Assembly (NCBI GenBank): GCA_027604505.1
Contig: JADIIX010000058.1
Location: forward strand, 62,001 to 126,000
DNA length: 64,000 nucleotides
Direction of reading: 5' to 3'
Source of the DNA: Gonapodya sp. JEL0774
Taxonomy: Eukaryota; Monoblepharomycota; Monoblepharidomycetes; Monoblepharidales; Gonapodyaceae
This document shows, piece by piece, positions 25,552-37,600 of this stretch. The notes below the pieces were generated by a model. The model made no database searches and had not been told where the DNA came from. It was given only the letters and a program-made list of their open reading frames with translations. The position numbers were made by a program, and so were the translations under genes. Position 1 is the first letter of the stretch. Each line of letters opens with the position of its first letter.

Positions 25552-28500
25552 TCATACGATCTGCCCACCCAGCGCCTTATCCAGCTCCTCCTCCTCTTTC
25601 TCACCGTCCGCGGTGGAATATGTAAATTCACTGCCGAAATCATCAAAGTCAGTATCACCCTGGGAGAATTTTGTGAAAATTGGTGAGCCCGACTTGTTAA
25701 AACTCAACATCACTGCCACCCCTCTCACCCGCGATGACCCTGTCCCCGTTGTGTTGACCTCCATAGACATGTGACTCAGATTTTCGGACATATTGTCGGT
25801 GAAATTGTCGACGTCGAGATTCCCTTTTCGGGACTACCGAATGGTACAGAAGGGATGAGCACACGAAACTTGTGTGGCACGGCGCCGCGGACTCACATCG
25901 TGGTCTGCCCCTCCATTTACGCGTGCATATCTCACTCCAGCCCCTGTGCCCACAACCTCTGCGTCACCAAACGTCACACCATGTGCTGGAACTGCTCCAC
26001 CTTGCACAGGTTGGTTAGCCTTGATGGCCCCAACAAGGTCCCAGTCCAGGCTGTCCTTTAGTCGCGGATAATCTGTGGCAGCACCGTATCCACCGCGTTC
26101 CCTCATCTTCTTGACCTGAGACTCGGCTGCGAGTGCAAATTTTATATCCGGGAAAAGGTTCTCATAGCTCACTGGGTCGGCCAGTGCTTCCGCGGCTTTG
26201 TGCTTCCCAACGGCAATGAGTTGCTCTTTCCAGAGCTTCACGATGCGGGAAATTTGGCTAGCATATGAGAATGACACATCGCATCAAAGATCCGTCGGCA
26301 GATTAAATTCTGACTTGTTTCTGCGCTCGTGTTTCTATGTGTGAACTCACCTGGGTAGATAGGTGCGTGCGAATAGCGCAGCTTCCGGTATCCTGTCGGT
26401 TTGTATGAGAAGATCAACGCATCGATCAAGCTCGCCACACAACAGGTAGCAAAGGAAAGTAATATTGTTCTTCCCCTCGTCGACTAGCAACGCAAATTGA
26501 TGGAGATATTATGTTAGCCGATCGTGCAACTCGCAGTCACTACAACTCACCGGCCCTGATGCTCAAATCCATCAACCCTTGCTTATCTCCACTCGCCTGA
26601 TAAAAAAGTAACAGACCCTCCAAATCCTTTCCACGTTTCATGGCTTCTTCGGCCAAGTCAAACTTCCAGCTCTGGAGTGCGGTGTCCCCAACAATTCGCC
26701 ATTTATCCTCCTGGTCAGATGTCCTCGCAATGTCAAGGGCAACGTCAAGATGTCCCAGCTGAACTGCTAGTTCAAAGCGATGTTCGGAGTCAGTGGACAC
26801 TGTTAGTGCCAACTCCTTGAGGTCTGAGGCTCGTGATCGTCAATAATGCTTGTGAATATTTAGAATCATAAAAACTCACTTTGACCTTCCAGGAATCTGG
26901 CCATTCTGTTTCGGTGATCCACTGGTACGTTAGGTAACAGCCGATCGGCAGTCTCGAGATCCCCACGAAGTACCGCAGTCTGGTATTCAATTACAGCGAG
27001 AGGAAGAGAGTAACTGACCACGTTCAGATCCTGGGTGCAAGACATAAGACTGAGGTGCGTTCGCATTAAGAGCGAATGGAAAGGCGACCACAAACCTTGT
27101 CGCTTAGGAATATCCTGTTGTCTCGAGGAATGTAACCCAAAAGATACATATTGCTATGACCACGATCGAGAGCGAAATATAAAGGACAATTATTAGGCTT
27201 TTAGCTCGCAAAGTTGCGTCCCACCTGTCGAAATGACTGATGGTCGAAGTTGTTCCTCCGACCACATAGCTCAAACGGTTCAAGTTGTTTGTGTAGATGA
27301 AGCAGTCTCCAACCCAAGCACCCGATTTAACCCTACGAACACAGACTAACAACTTCAAAATTAGTGCTCCGTCTCAAAGCCTAAATTAAACTTACGTTTC
27401 GGGCACCTCGTTAATAAATTCGAATGCGGACTCCAGTCCCTCATCAGTCAGAGAGTTCGCGCCACTGCGATCGACGTGCTGCTGATATGCCATTCGATTG
27501 AAACGAAGAATGTAGAAGGACTCTTCCGTTGCAATGCAAACTAAGTCGGACTCAGACCAATAAACCTGATGATGCGTATTGTAATGTTCAGAAGAACAAA
27601 AATTATCAACGATGGCCCTTCGTGTCTTCATACCATTTTCGCATTGACATCCACTCGTCGAACGGTCGCCCCAGTCTCCCAATCAAAAAAAGAAATAAAG
27701 CCGTTGCCTTTAAGGGCAAGTAAAGCACCCCCAAAAATGGCTTCTGTAGCGAAAGTGGAGCGGATGGGGATGGTTTTCTCCTTGAAATTCTTGAACATTT
27801 TGATTTTGGTGGGAGATTCGCGTATAGCATACCTTCATATTTCAAGATGGAATTAGAACACTGCTGGAGCAGGAGGCCTCGCTCCACATTTAACTTACTC
27901 GTTTGAGTCTTGCGCCCATACAAACTCGAGGGCATTTCCGAAGCTCTTGTTTCTCCATGCGAGAGCGGTGTATATTATATACTCCCCGTCTCCACAAACC
28001 ACCACGAACCTGTCGTGCCAATTTCAACAATCGTGAGGCCGGTACGATTTTAGTCAACTCACCTGCCGTTGGGGCTGTGTGCCAGGGTCTGAGGGTAAAT
28101 TTCGCAGTTGCCAAGGTCTTTTGGCGGCAGGGTGATCCTCTCCCCGTCTTTGATGTTCTCCTCGCCCCCAGCTTTAATGTTGGCAGTACGGATTTCGTTG
28201 TGCCGTGCCCAGATGATCTTTCCCGAGCTATCCATCGATACAGCCGGTTCCTCCCGACCAACCTGAAAGGCAATTTTCAAAAGACGTCGTTCTCATCGAA
28301 GGCATGAGTAATAGTTCAAGAGGATACTCACTTTTATCGTAATAGTACCTTCGTCATACCCTATCGCCAAGTCGTTGCTCCCTCTGAGATAAGCCACAGT
28401 CCACACTCGCTCAAGTCCATAGTTGAGAGTGTTTTCAAGTCGATATGTGTTAGAGTGCCAAAGTCGGACTGACCCATCCTCGGATCCTGAAATAATGATA

Positions 28501-29474
28501 GGCAACTCTGGGTGGAAAGCGACGACGGACACATTCTGACCGTGACCTTCAAGTGTCTGTACGCAGGTTTTATTTTGGTAGTCCCAAACCTTCACAAGCC
28601 TGTTCGTGGTGCAATGTGAATGACGGAACTCTGCTGTCTTAGGGCGACACGTACCTGTCATCTGCGCCAGAAACCAGGTACGGTTTGTCACCTCCATGAT
28701 AGTAGTCCACACTGTTAACGCCTTTCTCGTGTCCCTCGAGTGTGTAATTAGGAGTGGAAGAGCCCAACGACCAAACCTTGAGGGTAGCACTGTGTAGACA
28801 CGGCATTGACGCGCTCTAGAGTAACTAAGTTGTCACCTTAATTGTCTTGTCCAGAGATGCACTTGCAAACGTGTTGGAGTCTTTGGGGTTAAACACGACC
28901 TGCATGACGTAATGAGTGTGTCCTTCAAACACAAGAACGTTCCTCCATGCTTTCTCCCAATCCCACAGCTTAATGGTCATGTCATCCGAGCTCGTGAGAA
29001 CAAAAGGTTGTGTCGGGTGCACAGCGATGGAGCGGATATAGTCGGAGTGAGCCTCAAAAGCAATGACCTTCTCGAGGGTGTTGTAATTGAAGACGCGGAG
29101 CTGCATATCATCCGAGCCCGTGACAACCCACGACTTCCGGGAAATGAATTTCGCTGCGCGTACGGGAAGGTCTGTCACCTCGAATGTTTTGACGAGGTTC
29201 TAAAGCCCAGGGTGGTGTGTTACGTCCACTCGAAATGAAATTTAGCGCAGGTCTACCATTACCTGATTGTCATAGTTCCATATATAGACGTTTCCATTGT
29301 ATAAACTCGCCAGCAGCCACGGTTCGGTGGGGTGAAAATCTACCGACTTGACTCGCTCTGAACGCGCGGTCAGTTTCCGCTTTATTTCCAGTCGAAGGGG
29401 CTTGAAACAAGTGAAGCAAGCGTCAAGCTTCCATGAAATCGGAGGATTTAATGAGTGAGAGATGTTCATACCAT
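25552..29474 (-). CDS. SEC27: coatomer subunit beta' (beta'-COP)
   Basis: COPI coat subunit acting in Golgi-to-ER retrieval. Sixteen coding exons: 29472-29474, 29263-29400, 28837-29199, 28655-28776, 28332-28599, 28063-28262, 27899-28009, 27634-27832, 27396-27565, 27225-27332, 27096-27153, 26880-27030, 26551-26823, 26351-26483, 25897-26257, 25552-25833. Total 2940 nt, 979 aa. The N terminus after splicing is [20 protein letters not shown], like the human protein. WD40 repeats follow ([48 protein letters not shown]), then the second propeller ([18 protein letters not shown]), the alpha-solenoid ([36 protein letters not shown]) and a poorly conserved acidic tail. The first coding exon contains only the ATG. 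Confidence 0.96.
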
Positions 29475-29931
29475 GTAAAGCTTGGGTGAAGTGGGTGAGG
29501 AGTTGGGAATGAGTTGGGTAGGATTTGGGCGCAGGGGCAATGGGGAGGTCAGGGATTGCAGACTACAGGCTGAGAACGCGCTCAGAGGAATGTTAATCTT
29601 CCAGAGGAACCATCAGAAATTCATTCTCCCAAGTGTCTTCTCGCACAGGCATGTCAGCTTCCTCGTGCCTCCAAGACGGTGGAGAACAACGTTCCATCGA
29701 TGCTAGCTGATGACTATCAGGAGCTGCAGTTTCTTCAAAAATGTGCAACATGTCCTTAGCCGTGCTTACCGACGCTGGATGAGTTTGTGATTGCCACCAA
29801 TAGTGAGAACCACCGCCTGGCTGCCACCCACCAAAAGTTGGTTGGTTATCACACCAATGGCACTTACCATGAATCGTAACTGTTGTGACCCTCAAGAAAC
29901 CTCACACGATGCATTTTTAGATTGTGTACAT
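29475..29931 (-). other. intergenic stretch with a weak coding candidate
   Basis: Between SPC3 and SEC27, both on the minus strand. A frame ending at 29593 reads protein-like (WRHEEADMPVREDTWENEF) and ATGs with adjacent GTAAGT donors occur upstream. No splice form gives a recognisable domain, so it may be a small unannotated gene or merely 5' sequence of SEC27. Confidence 0.3.
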
Positions 29932-30805
29932 TCAGTTTGGAGCAGGTAGTACTAAAATTGGTGTCTGTCCGCCAGAGCTCCAGTATAGCATGCCTACGTA
30001 TGGTACGATATTCCAATGTAAGGAAAATTTCGCGGATAATGAGCTAGATCCACGAAAAACGCAGGTGGGACGTATCAGTGAAGTCCAAATCTGTTCACTA
30101 TGGTTCGAATGGCAAGCAAGAGAGACACACACCTCACACTATTGTTGATATCTACAAAGACGTACTCCCCAAGCACGTTCTTCAATCGGAGGAGTGAATC
30201 ATGTTGCCTCGTGATAATTGCGTCCCATATCACAACTTGATTGGTCGTCTATCGATCCATGTGGTGCATGTAGTCCCATTAAAGACTTCACTTTCGTATT
30301 AATGAATACCGAGTCATGATTCATCACTTACATGCGAATCCGTCTCATACTCCGCGACGATATATACAAACAGCTGCTTCGTGTTCCAATTCCACAACTG
30401 TCGAAGGTCTAAGCCCCAAAACTGTATATCGCGTTGCTGGAAATTCCTAATCGCGTTGACGACTCACCAGCAGAAAGGTCAAACCATATGTTGGCAATCT
30501 CCGAATGACTGGGATCATCGCCCCTCCTCCCATAGAACATCATACGAGCCACACGTCTGTAGAGAAACACAAGAGAATCAATCGCACAATCCCTCTGAAG
30601 GTGGACCTACATGGGTTTGTGACTGCCGAATCGCTCACGTTTCAGCATTGGCAATCCGCAAGACGTCTTGGCCCTCTTGAACAGGAAGGAGACCTTTTCC
30701 TCGGAGGAGGATTGGGCTCGTGAGTGCAACAGCAACCAGAAATCCTAAAGTAACCGTCACAAGGAAGGCAAGTACTGCATTTGCCCTTTGTGCAATTGAA
30801 TACAT
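29932..30805 (-). CDS. SPC3: signal peptidase complex subunit 3 (Spc3 / SPCS3)
   Basis: ER membrane protein that supports signal-peptide cleavage. Exons 30639-30805, 30468-30556, 30332-30408, 30133-30248, 29932-30043 sum to 561 nt, 186 aa, the usual family size. The N terminus has one signal-anchor helix (MYSIAQRANAVLAFLVTVTL). The hallmark LRQLWNWNTKQLFVYIVAEY is split across an intron, followed by NQVVIWDAIITRQHD, VFVDINNSV and the luminal strand FSLHWNIVPYVGMLYW. The protein looks complete. Confidence 0.94.
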
Positions 30806-31147
30806 GACTGCTCAGGCTGTATTCCAGCAAACCCTCTTTTAAGTGCACACCCCAGCTCCTCCCCTCCTCCTCTCCGATTTAATTTACCTTCCACCACCTT
30901 GTTGCATTCATTTATGGAAGACGTGGGTATGAAATAGTTGTGCCAGAGCTGATGCTAACTGGTTTTTGCGAAAGAGTCTGACGACAAGGAATTCGCCACA
31001 CTACCATCACTTCCACTCTTTTATTCTCTATTTAGATAAATGAAGGGCAAGTTTGCTGGACCAGTTTGAATTTCCCTCCCCTTTCGTGTCCTTCTCAATG
31101 AAACGCTCCCCTTTATTCAGGTTTTGTGTGGCTCCCTTCATGACAAA
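30806..31147. other. intergenic region
   Basis: Promoter side of SPC3 and 3' flank of the acyl-CoA synthetase gene. No gene-like frame or RNA gene was recognised. Confidence 0.5.
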
Positions 31148-34100
31148 TTACAATCGGGATTTGTTATCTGCTGCTTCCTTCTTCGCTGCAATCTGACCTT
31201 TCAGCTCTCTCTTCAGTACCTTGCCACTCTCAGTGGACGGAAGCGCATCTGTCCACAAATCAACAAACACGGGCACTTTGAATGGAGCGATGTGAGACCG
31301 ACAGTGCTTGATGATATCTTGCGCAGTTACTTTGCCGACAAAGGCTGGTTTCACGCGCACCACCGCTGCGACTTCCTCCCTGTGGGCACGGCCACGTATA
31401 TGGATAGGAATAATCAACACCCCAAACACAAAGAGCTCACCCTAATGTTCGGTGGGGAACGCCGATTACAGCTGCTTCCATGATAGCCTCGTGACTGTAA
31501 ATAGCGTTCTCGACCTGTTATTGTGGTTGTGTGAGGACAATCAGACAACATTCAGACAATCTCGCATCTCCCAACAGGCCATTCAAATCAACACACCTCT
31601 ATGCAATATATGTTCTCGCCACCACGTATCACCATATCCTTGGAGCGATCTTCTATGTAAAGGAAGCCTTCATCGTCTATGCGGCCAATGTCACCGGATT
31701 TGTACCAGCCATTGACCACACTGTTTGAGATCTGGTCACAAAATAATCTGCATTGATGCAGAGCAAAATACTCGTACCTCGCAGCAGTAGCTTCGGGGTT
31801 TCGCCAATACCCTTTGGTAACTGTGGGACTGCGTTTGCGAACCAGGATCATCAGAGCTCCATCCAACTTCCCTTCAACCACTTTCTAGCATACCTCCGAA
31901 TCCAGATTTCCCCGGGCCTGTTTCTCGGCAACTCCACTGACCCATCACCGTTCGTGATCTTGACCCCGACGCAGCGGAGAGGGATCCCAACACTAGCAGG
32001 ATTGCGCTCGTAATCTGGGTATGAGAGGCAAATGAGTTTGCCAACTGACATAGAGGAACTTGGTATGCGCACCGATTCCTGTGTTGCAACCTTGTGGAAA
32101 GTTCAATCGAGTTCTTTGACCTTATGCAGCAAGTCCACGAACATGCGAATGAATACTCACAGGCCAAGAAATTTTCCGTCGCTCCGTCTGTAATATTAAT
32201 ACCCCCGCCGCCGTCGAAGAGAAACACGGCCGAAATGGTTCGGGTCATCAGGAACGTGATCGAGAGTGCATTCTCTAGTCACTCACACCCATTCTGTGCT
32301 CCTGCGGTCCCGATCTTCTTTTTCAACCCTTTGAAAAGTTCCGGGCTCGCGTGAGATCCGCCGTTGTAAACTCCTTGAAGAGTCGTGAGGTCATACTTTT
32401 CGAAATCTGGGTGTTCGATGAGTTGCCAGCTCATCGTCGGAACTGAAAAACAAATGGAGCACATGGAGGCAGCGTGAACAAGACCAAACACGGATGTTCG
32501 GATACTCACCACCACCGAAGTAAGTGCATCGCTCCTGATGGATGATTTTGAGCGCAGCGAGAGCGTCCCACTTGTACATGATGACCACTTGCCGGGTCGA
32601 TGAAAGTGAATGTTAGGAAAGCACAGATGAAGGACCCACACGCAATCCACTCACATTTGCCACCACCCAAGGTCTGTCCAAACGACAAACCCGTTCCATT
32701 TCTGTCCCCACCAAGCCCGTTAAGTGTTTGCAACAGCCGCTCGACGGCTCAATCATCACAACTCACATATGGAAGAACGGGCAGCAGCATAGCGCTATCG
32801 ACTGTGGCGCGTTGGGGTCGGGCTCGGGGTACCCTTTCGCCAATCCTTGTCTCATCAAAGTCCGCACACCGAGAGCCATACCGTTGAATTGAGTGCTAGT
32901 CCATTGTCTGTGTGAGGAAAGAACACCTTGGGGGTAGGAGGGTGGGGGACAGGGGAACATAAGTATGTGAGGGAAAGGACAATAGCGTTCTTGTACCTTT
33001 CGGTCTCCCAGTCGTCCCAGAACTGTATATGATGGTCGCATCATCTTCCCAGCCCAAATTAACGGTGGGTAATTCCTTTGTTCCGGTCGAGAGTTCGCTT
33101 GCAACGACGCTTAAAAACAGGTCAGCTTGGTGAAGAGATTTGGTCGATCTGATCAAGACGATGTGGCGGAGTTCCCCCTTCTGGTGACGAGACGAAACGA
33201 GTTTGTGAAATCCATCCTGGACATGGTGGAAATTTTCACTCACCGCCTTAAGCTTTGGGAGGATGGGGGCGATGGTGGCGAGTCGCTCCGGATCCACAAC
33301 AAGAACACTGCATCCACAATGCTCAATGACATATTCGAGCTCAGACCTGTGGAAGAATTGAAGGTCAAGGTGGGCCGAGATATCTGAGGGTGGAATCATG
33401 TTTTCTTACGCACAAGATGAGCCAAGCGTTCAGGGGCACAAACACCGCGCCAGCACACCAGGTAGACCACATAATGGTCATGTACTCACTAGGGGTGGGG
33501 GTGAGGGGTTAAGTTAGCAAGTGCCTGAGAAACAGGACTGGCAGAGGGCCAGACTCACGGGTAGTTGCGAGCCAGAATCGCCACACGACTTTTGATGTCA
33601 CCACCAAGGGACATATTGAGTGCATTGGACTGCGTACACTGAGCACAAGCTGCAGTCACTCACTCGCCCTTCCGTACGTTGTACTTCCTGACAAGCGCAC
33701 TCGAAAAAGGCACGATCAAGTCTCGATGGGCCTCGGCATATGTCATACGAGATTCGCATTCAACCTTTTCGTTGTACGATACGAGAAACTGCCAGATGGG
33801 ACAAAACCAGACGGCTCCATGAGGGTGCTCCAGCATCCGTCTCAAAGAAGTGAACACGGACCTCGCGATCCGGAAATGTACTCATAAACTGCTCATAGAG
33901 ATGGCGGATGGAGGGGAGGGCATTTTTGAAAACTCTTGGAAAGGAAAGTCAGGTGATTGCAGGATACATATGTCGGAGCGTCGGGGCATCACTCACGGTT
34001 GCTTCACACCATGTACCACTCTTTCCTCTAGCTCACAAGGAGCACCGGGAGCAAATATAAGATCATGGCATTCCTCAATGGTGGGTACGCCATCTATGTG

Positions 34101-34230
34101 GAAGTGGAAAAGGAAAGGGTTGTAGTGCTGACGTGAACTCTTGGGCGGCCACCACCGATGAATTGGGGTGGATTCCGAATTGAGCGCCCGCAGCAAGCAA
34201 TAGCGTACCTTGGGAAGGTGATTGAGTCAT
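31148..34230 (-). CDS. peroxisomal acyl-CoA synthetase (AMP-forming, fatty-acid CoA ligase type)
   Basis: ANL-superfamily ligase that activates a carboxylic acid, probably a fatty acid, via an acyl-adenylate. About 18 exons can be spliced in phase from 34127-33997 down to 31148-31379. Motifs: APGAPCELEERVVHGVKQ, WEDDATIIYSSGTTGRPKG (A3), LGGGKLVIMYKWDALAALK, PTMSWQLIEHPDFEKYDL, NGYGATE (A5), VTKGYWRNPEATAA, GWYKSGDIGRIDDEGFLYIE (A7), DRSKDMVIRGGENIYCIEVE (A8), and LPSTESGKVLKRELKG with the A10 lysine. The closest resemblance is to bacterial-style long-chain synthetases. It ends in KSRL, so a PTS1-like SRL targets it to peroxisomes. Its likely start, MTQSPSQ at 34230, does not join in phase to the first recognisable exon, so the N terminus is unresolved. 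Confidence 0.88.
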
Positions 34231-34664
34231 TTAAAAGAATATCTGACTCGTTAATATGAGCGGTTGTGATGTTGCCGACCGCTTATATCCGGCACGTGGC
34301 CACAGAAGCCGATTTACCCACAGTTCGACCTCCCCCCAAAGACAACCGGCTGGCACCGACAAGAACACACCAAACATTGCACCCTTTGTGATCACCACTC
34401 ACACACCAAGCAACCGCCAAACCCACGACAGTACACAACGTATTCTCTCCCCCCCCCCCCCCCGCCCCTCCCTCTTTCACAACCGTTGTGACGACCTAAA
34501 AATTAACCACGCGCAACTCTCCCAGGATGCCAATGCATCCCACATGCAGTCGATGCAATTGCTGGACAAAAGAACCAATTGAGCTCAAGGTCTTCAATTC
34601 CCGCTCTCTCCACCGTATGTGAAATCATGTAAAAGAGTGCTAAGATGTATTTCGACTTATCTCA
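34231..34664. promoter_or_regulatory. divergent promoter region ACS / PARG with C tract
   Basis: 434 bases between divergent starts. Contains a run of 15 Cs (34449-34463) in a CT-rich tract and several CACAC stretches. Pyrimidine tracts are common in fungal promoters, but no factor can be assigned. Confidence 0.4.
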
Positions 34665-37600
34665 ATGGAATGCATCCATCATATTGCAGTTTTTAGCTGC
34701 CGGTGTGGTAGGGGTGCTGCCGCAGGCCACGGGCAGGATCACGAGAACCGCATGTCTGGTGGAAATTCCGCTGATTCGGATGTCGGACCACGCCAATCGA
34801 CGATTCTGCAATATTTTCGGCCCAGTGGTGGCGGGCGGGGACGAGGTCATGAGCGGTTTGAGGGGAGTGAATCGAGGGGAGCTCCCAAGAACATGCGCAA
34901 ACGGCTTGGGGAGAATAATCAGGATGTACGCGAGCCCAAAAAACTTGATACGGGAACTGCCTCTGCGAGCTCTAACGGCGGATCGATCTCATCGGGCTCG
35001 AGGTCTTCCGGATCAAACAGATCTGGTGACAGATTTTCGCAACCCAATGAACCACAGTCCAAGCAGATGTCTCAGTACTTTGCTTCGCCTAAGAGGCAGA
35101 AGGTTGAAACATCAGTCTTTTTCCCGAATTCAAATCCCACGCCCTCTCCCATGGTGGAGACTGTCGGTAGTGGGCAGCCCCAGTCTGAGATGCACGATCG
35201 ATCTCACACATCACAATCTCTCGCTGCCAATACCAACCTGTCCTCTAATTTGCTGATGGAAGTGGGGCACGTCGTGCTCTGCGATGTAAGCATCTGTGTT
35301 CCGGCGAGTGAACATTGGGGCCCACCTCGCAGCATTCAATTATGCGCGATGTGTGTATGAACTAGCCGAAGCTGTCCCACTGCGCGGTATCTACGTAAAC
35401 CCCTTTCTGAGCCACACAGCGGACGGTGTGATACTGAGCTAGGCACGATGTTTCATGAAGAATTCCGTGGACTCGGGTCACTTGATTGATAACGAACAGC
35501 GTTCTTCTTCGAAACCGCTGTGTTGGGCCAGCCACCTGCCACCATCTCATTACTGTCTTTACACTTTTCCGTCCCTTGAAGATTCCCCCGTCGTCTTCTC
35601 CTACCCTCCTTGACAACCTCCGTCGCCACCTTTCGACAGCCTCCCCATCGCCGGACCCGGTCCCCTACCTCTTCCCCAACGCGCCTACAGTCTCCCACTA
35701 CACCACCATAGACATTTGGCACCCCTCGGCGCTCCGCCTGCCCTTCTCGCGAGGCAACACCGATCGCCATCGCATGTGGAAGTGGCCCGGCATCATCGAC
35801 GGGTTGCGGGCGCCGCACGGGGGGTGGACGCCCAGAGACGTGGGAGAGGCTGTGCGGGCTGCCACGGGAAGGTCGTGGGATGTCCGGGGATTAGAAGCGG
35901 GATTGGAGGAGGCGGAGTTAGGGCTTTGGGGTGACGAGTGGCGAGGTTTAGCAGGCGATGTTGTGCCATGGGTTATCGGTTGTGCATTATCCGTCGCGGC
36001 CGTCTTTAGGGAAGGGGGCGTGATTGTGGGTGGGGCTGGGACCGGCGCGGGCGTTGAAGCCAGTAACCCCCCCGCTAATGGATCGGGTTCATGGAGCTCC
36101 GCGGGCGCTGGTGTTCGTCTTGGGGGCCCAGTCGTGAATCTCCAGTCAACTGCAAGTGCAGCCAAATCGATATCTACCACATCCACCAATGGCAACGTTT
36201 CTGGAGCGCCGTGGAAACGTGCTCGTATACCCATGCTCCGTTGTGGGCGTGACTGCGCTGTCACACTCAGTCAGGTACAGGTAGGAGATCTCGTCCTGCC
36301 ACAGATGAAAGCCGATAGGAAGAGTGTCCCCTTCACGCACTTTATCCTTCTCCCCCCCCCTTCTCAATTCTATCTTTCTCGCAGATCCTGTCACTCCTGT
36401 CTCTTTCCTTCCTTTCTCTCCATCCGCGCCGGAGCGACCTGGGTCCGGACTCCGAATACGCGTCGTTTCCCAGCGTCAACTTTAATGTGTTGTGGAGGAT
36501 GGAAGGAATGGAGATGACGGAGAAGGTTAAGTGCTTGTTGGCGTATTGGAAAGGGACGAGAAGGAATGGTAGTTACCTGTTTGGCGAAAGGGAACGTATT
36601 GTAATTGTTGCCACCTCCTCAACACCTTGGTGTTTCAAGTGCCACGCGGTACAGTTACATTCCATCGCCGATACCTACCCCCCGCGTCACTTCCCCGGTG
36701 GTCCTCCCTCTTCCACCTCGGTCTCGCCGACCTCGCGCTCGACGTACGCGTGCAGGGGGATATCTTTGGACCCGAGGGTGAAGAGAATGGGGCGTTGATG
36801 GTGGACTTCGCGAATAAAGATGTTGGCGGTGGCGTAATTGGCAAGGTGGGCAGGCGTTTGACTTGATCGGAGAAGTGTGCCAAAATGTATTTCAAACTTC
36901 TCTCAGGGCGCTGTGCAGGAGGAACTTTTGTTTTTGATGCACCCAGAGTTCATCGCTGCGAGATTATTCACAGAGCGATTGGAGGATACCGAGTGTCTCT
37001 TCGTCACAGGAGCTCAGCGGTGGTCCAGAATCGAAGGGTACGGGCGTGGTTTTCAGTTCAAAGAGGCGGTTAACGAAAGTGGAGCGAATAGGTAAATTGA
37101 AGGGTTGGGCTCTTGTGACGGATTCTGTTCACAAACTTGTTACATTGTCCTGTGTCACCCAGGGATTCTTTTTGTCGCATCGCGCGTGATGTTGTCGCCA
37201 TCGACGCTCTCCCATTCACGCCTTCGACCCGGTACCACCAATACACCACTGAGAACCTTATTCGTGAGCTTAATAAAGCCTACGTGGGATTCCTCCCCAC
37301 ACCCTTGCTTTCCCACGGCGCGGCGACCCTGACTGACTCGGATGGAGCCTCAAAGGAGGTATACCCGCCGGTCTCGACAGGCAATTGGGGCTGTGGCGTT
37401 TTTTGTGGTGACCCAGAGTGGAAATGGGCCATCCAATGCATGGCAGCTAGGGCGGCAGGAAGGAGTGGAGTGAGGTATTTCACTTTCGAAGACGAGAATT
37501 TGGCGGAGGGGATGGGAGAAGTGTGGGGAGAGGTTGTGAAGAGAAATTTGAGTGTGGGTGAGTTTTTGCTGGTCATGTTTTACCACTGCCTGCTCGTCGG

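Noticed and set aside
35698-36264. 188-codon antisense frame over PARG exon 2
   Set aside because: Ala/Pro/Ser-rich shadow of a GC-rich coding exon; the sense strand carries conserved PARG sequence.
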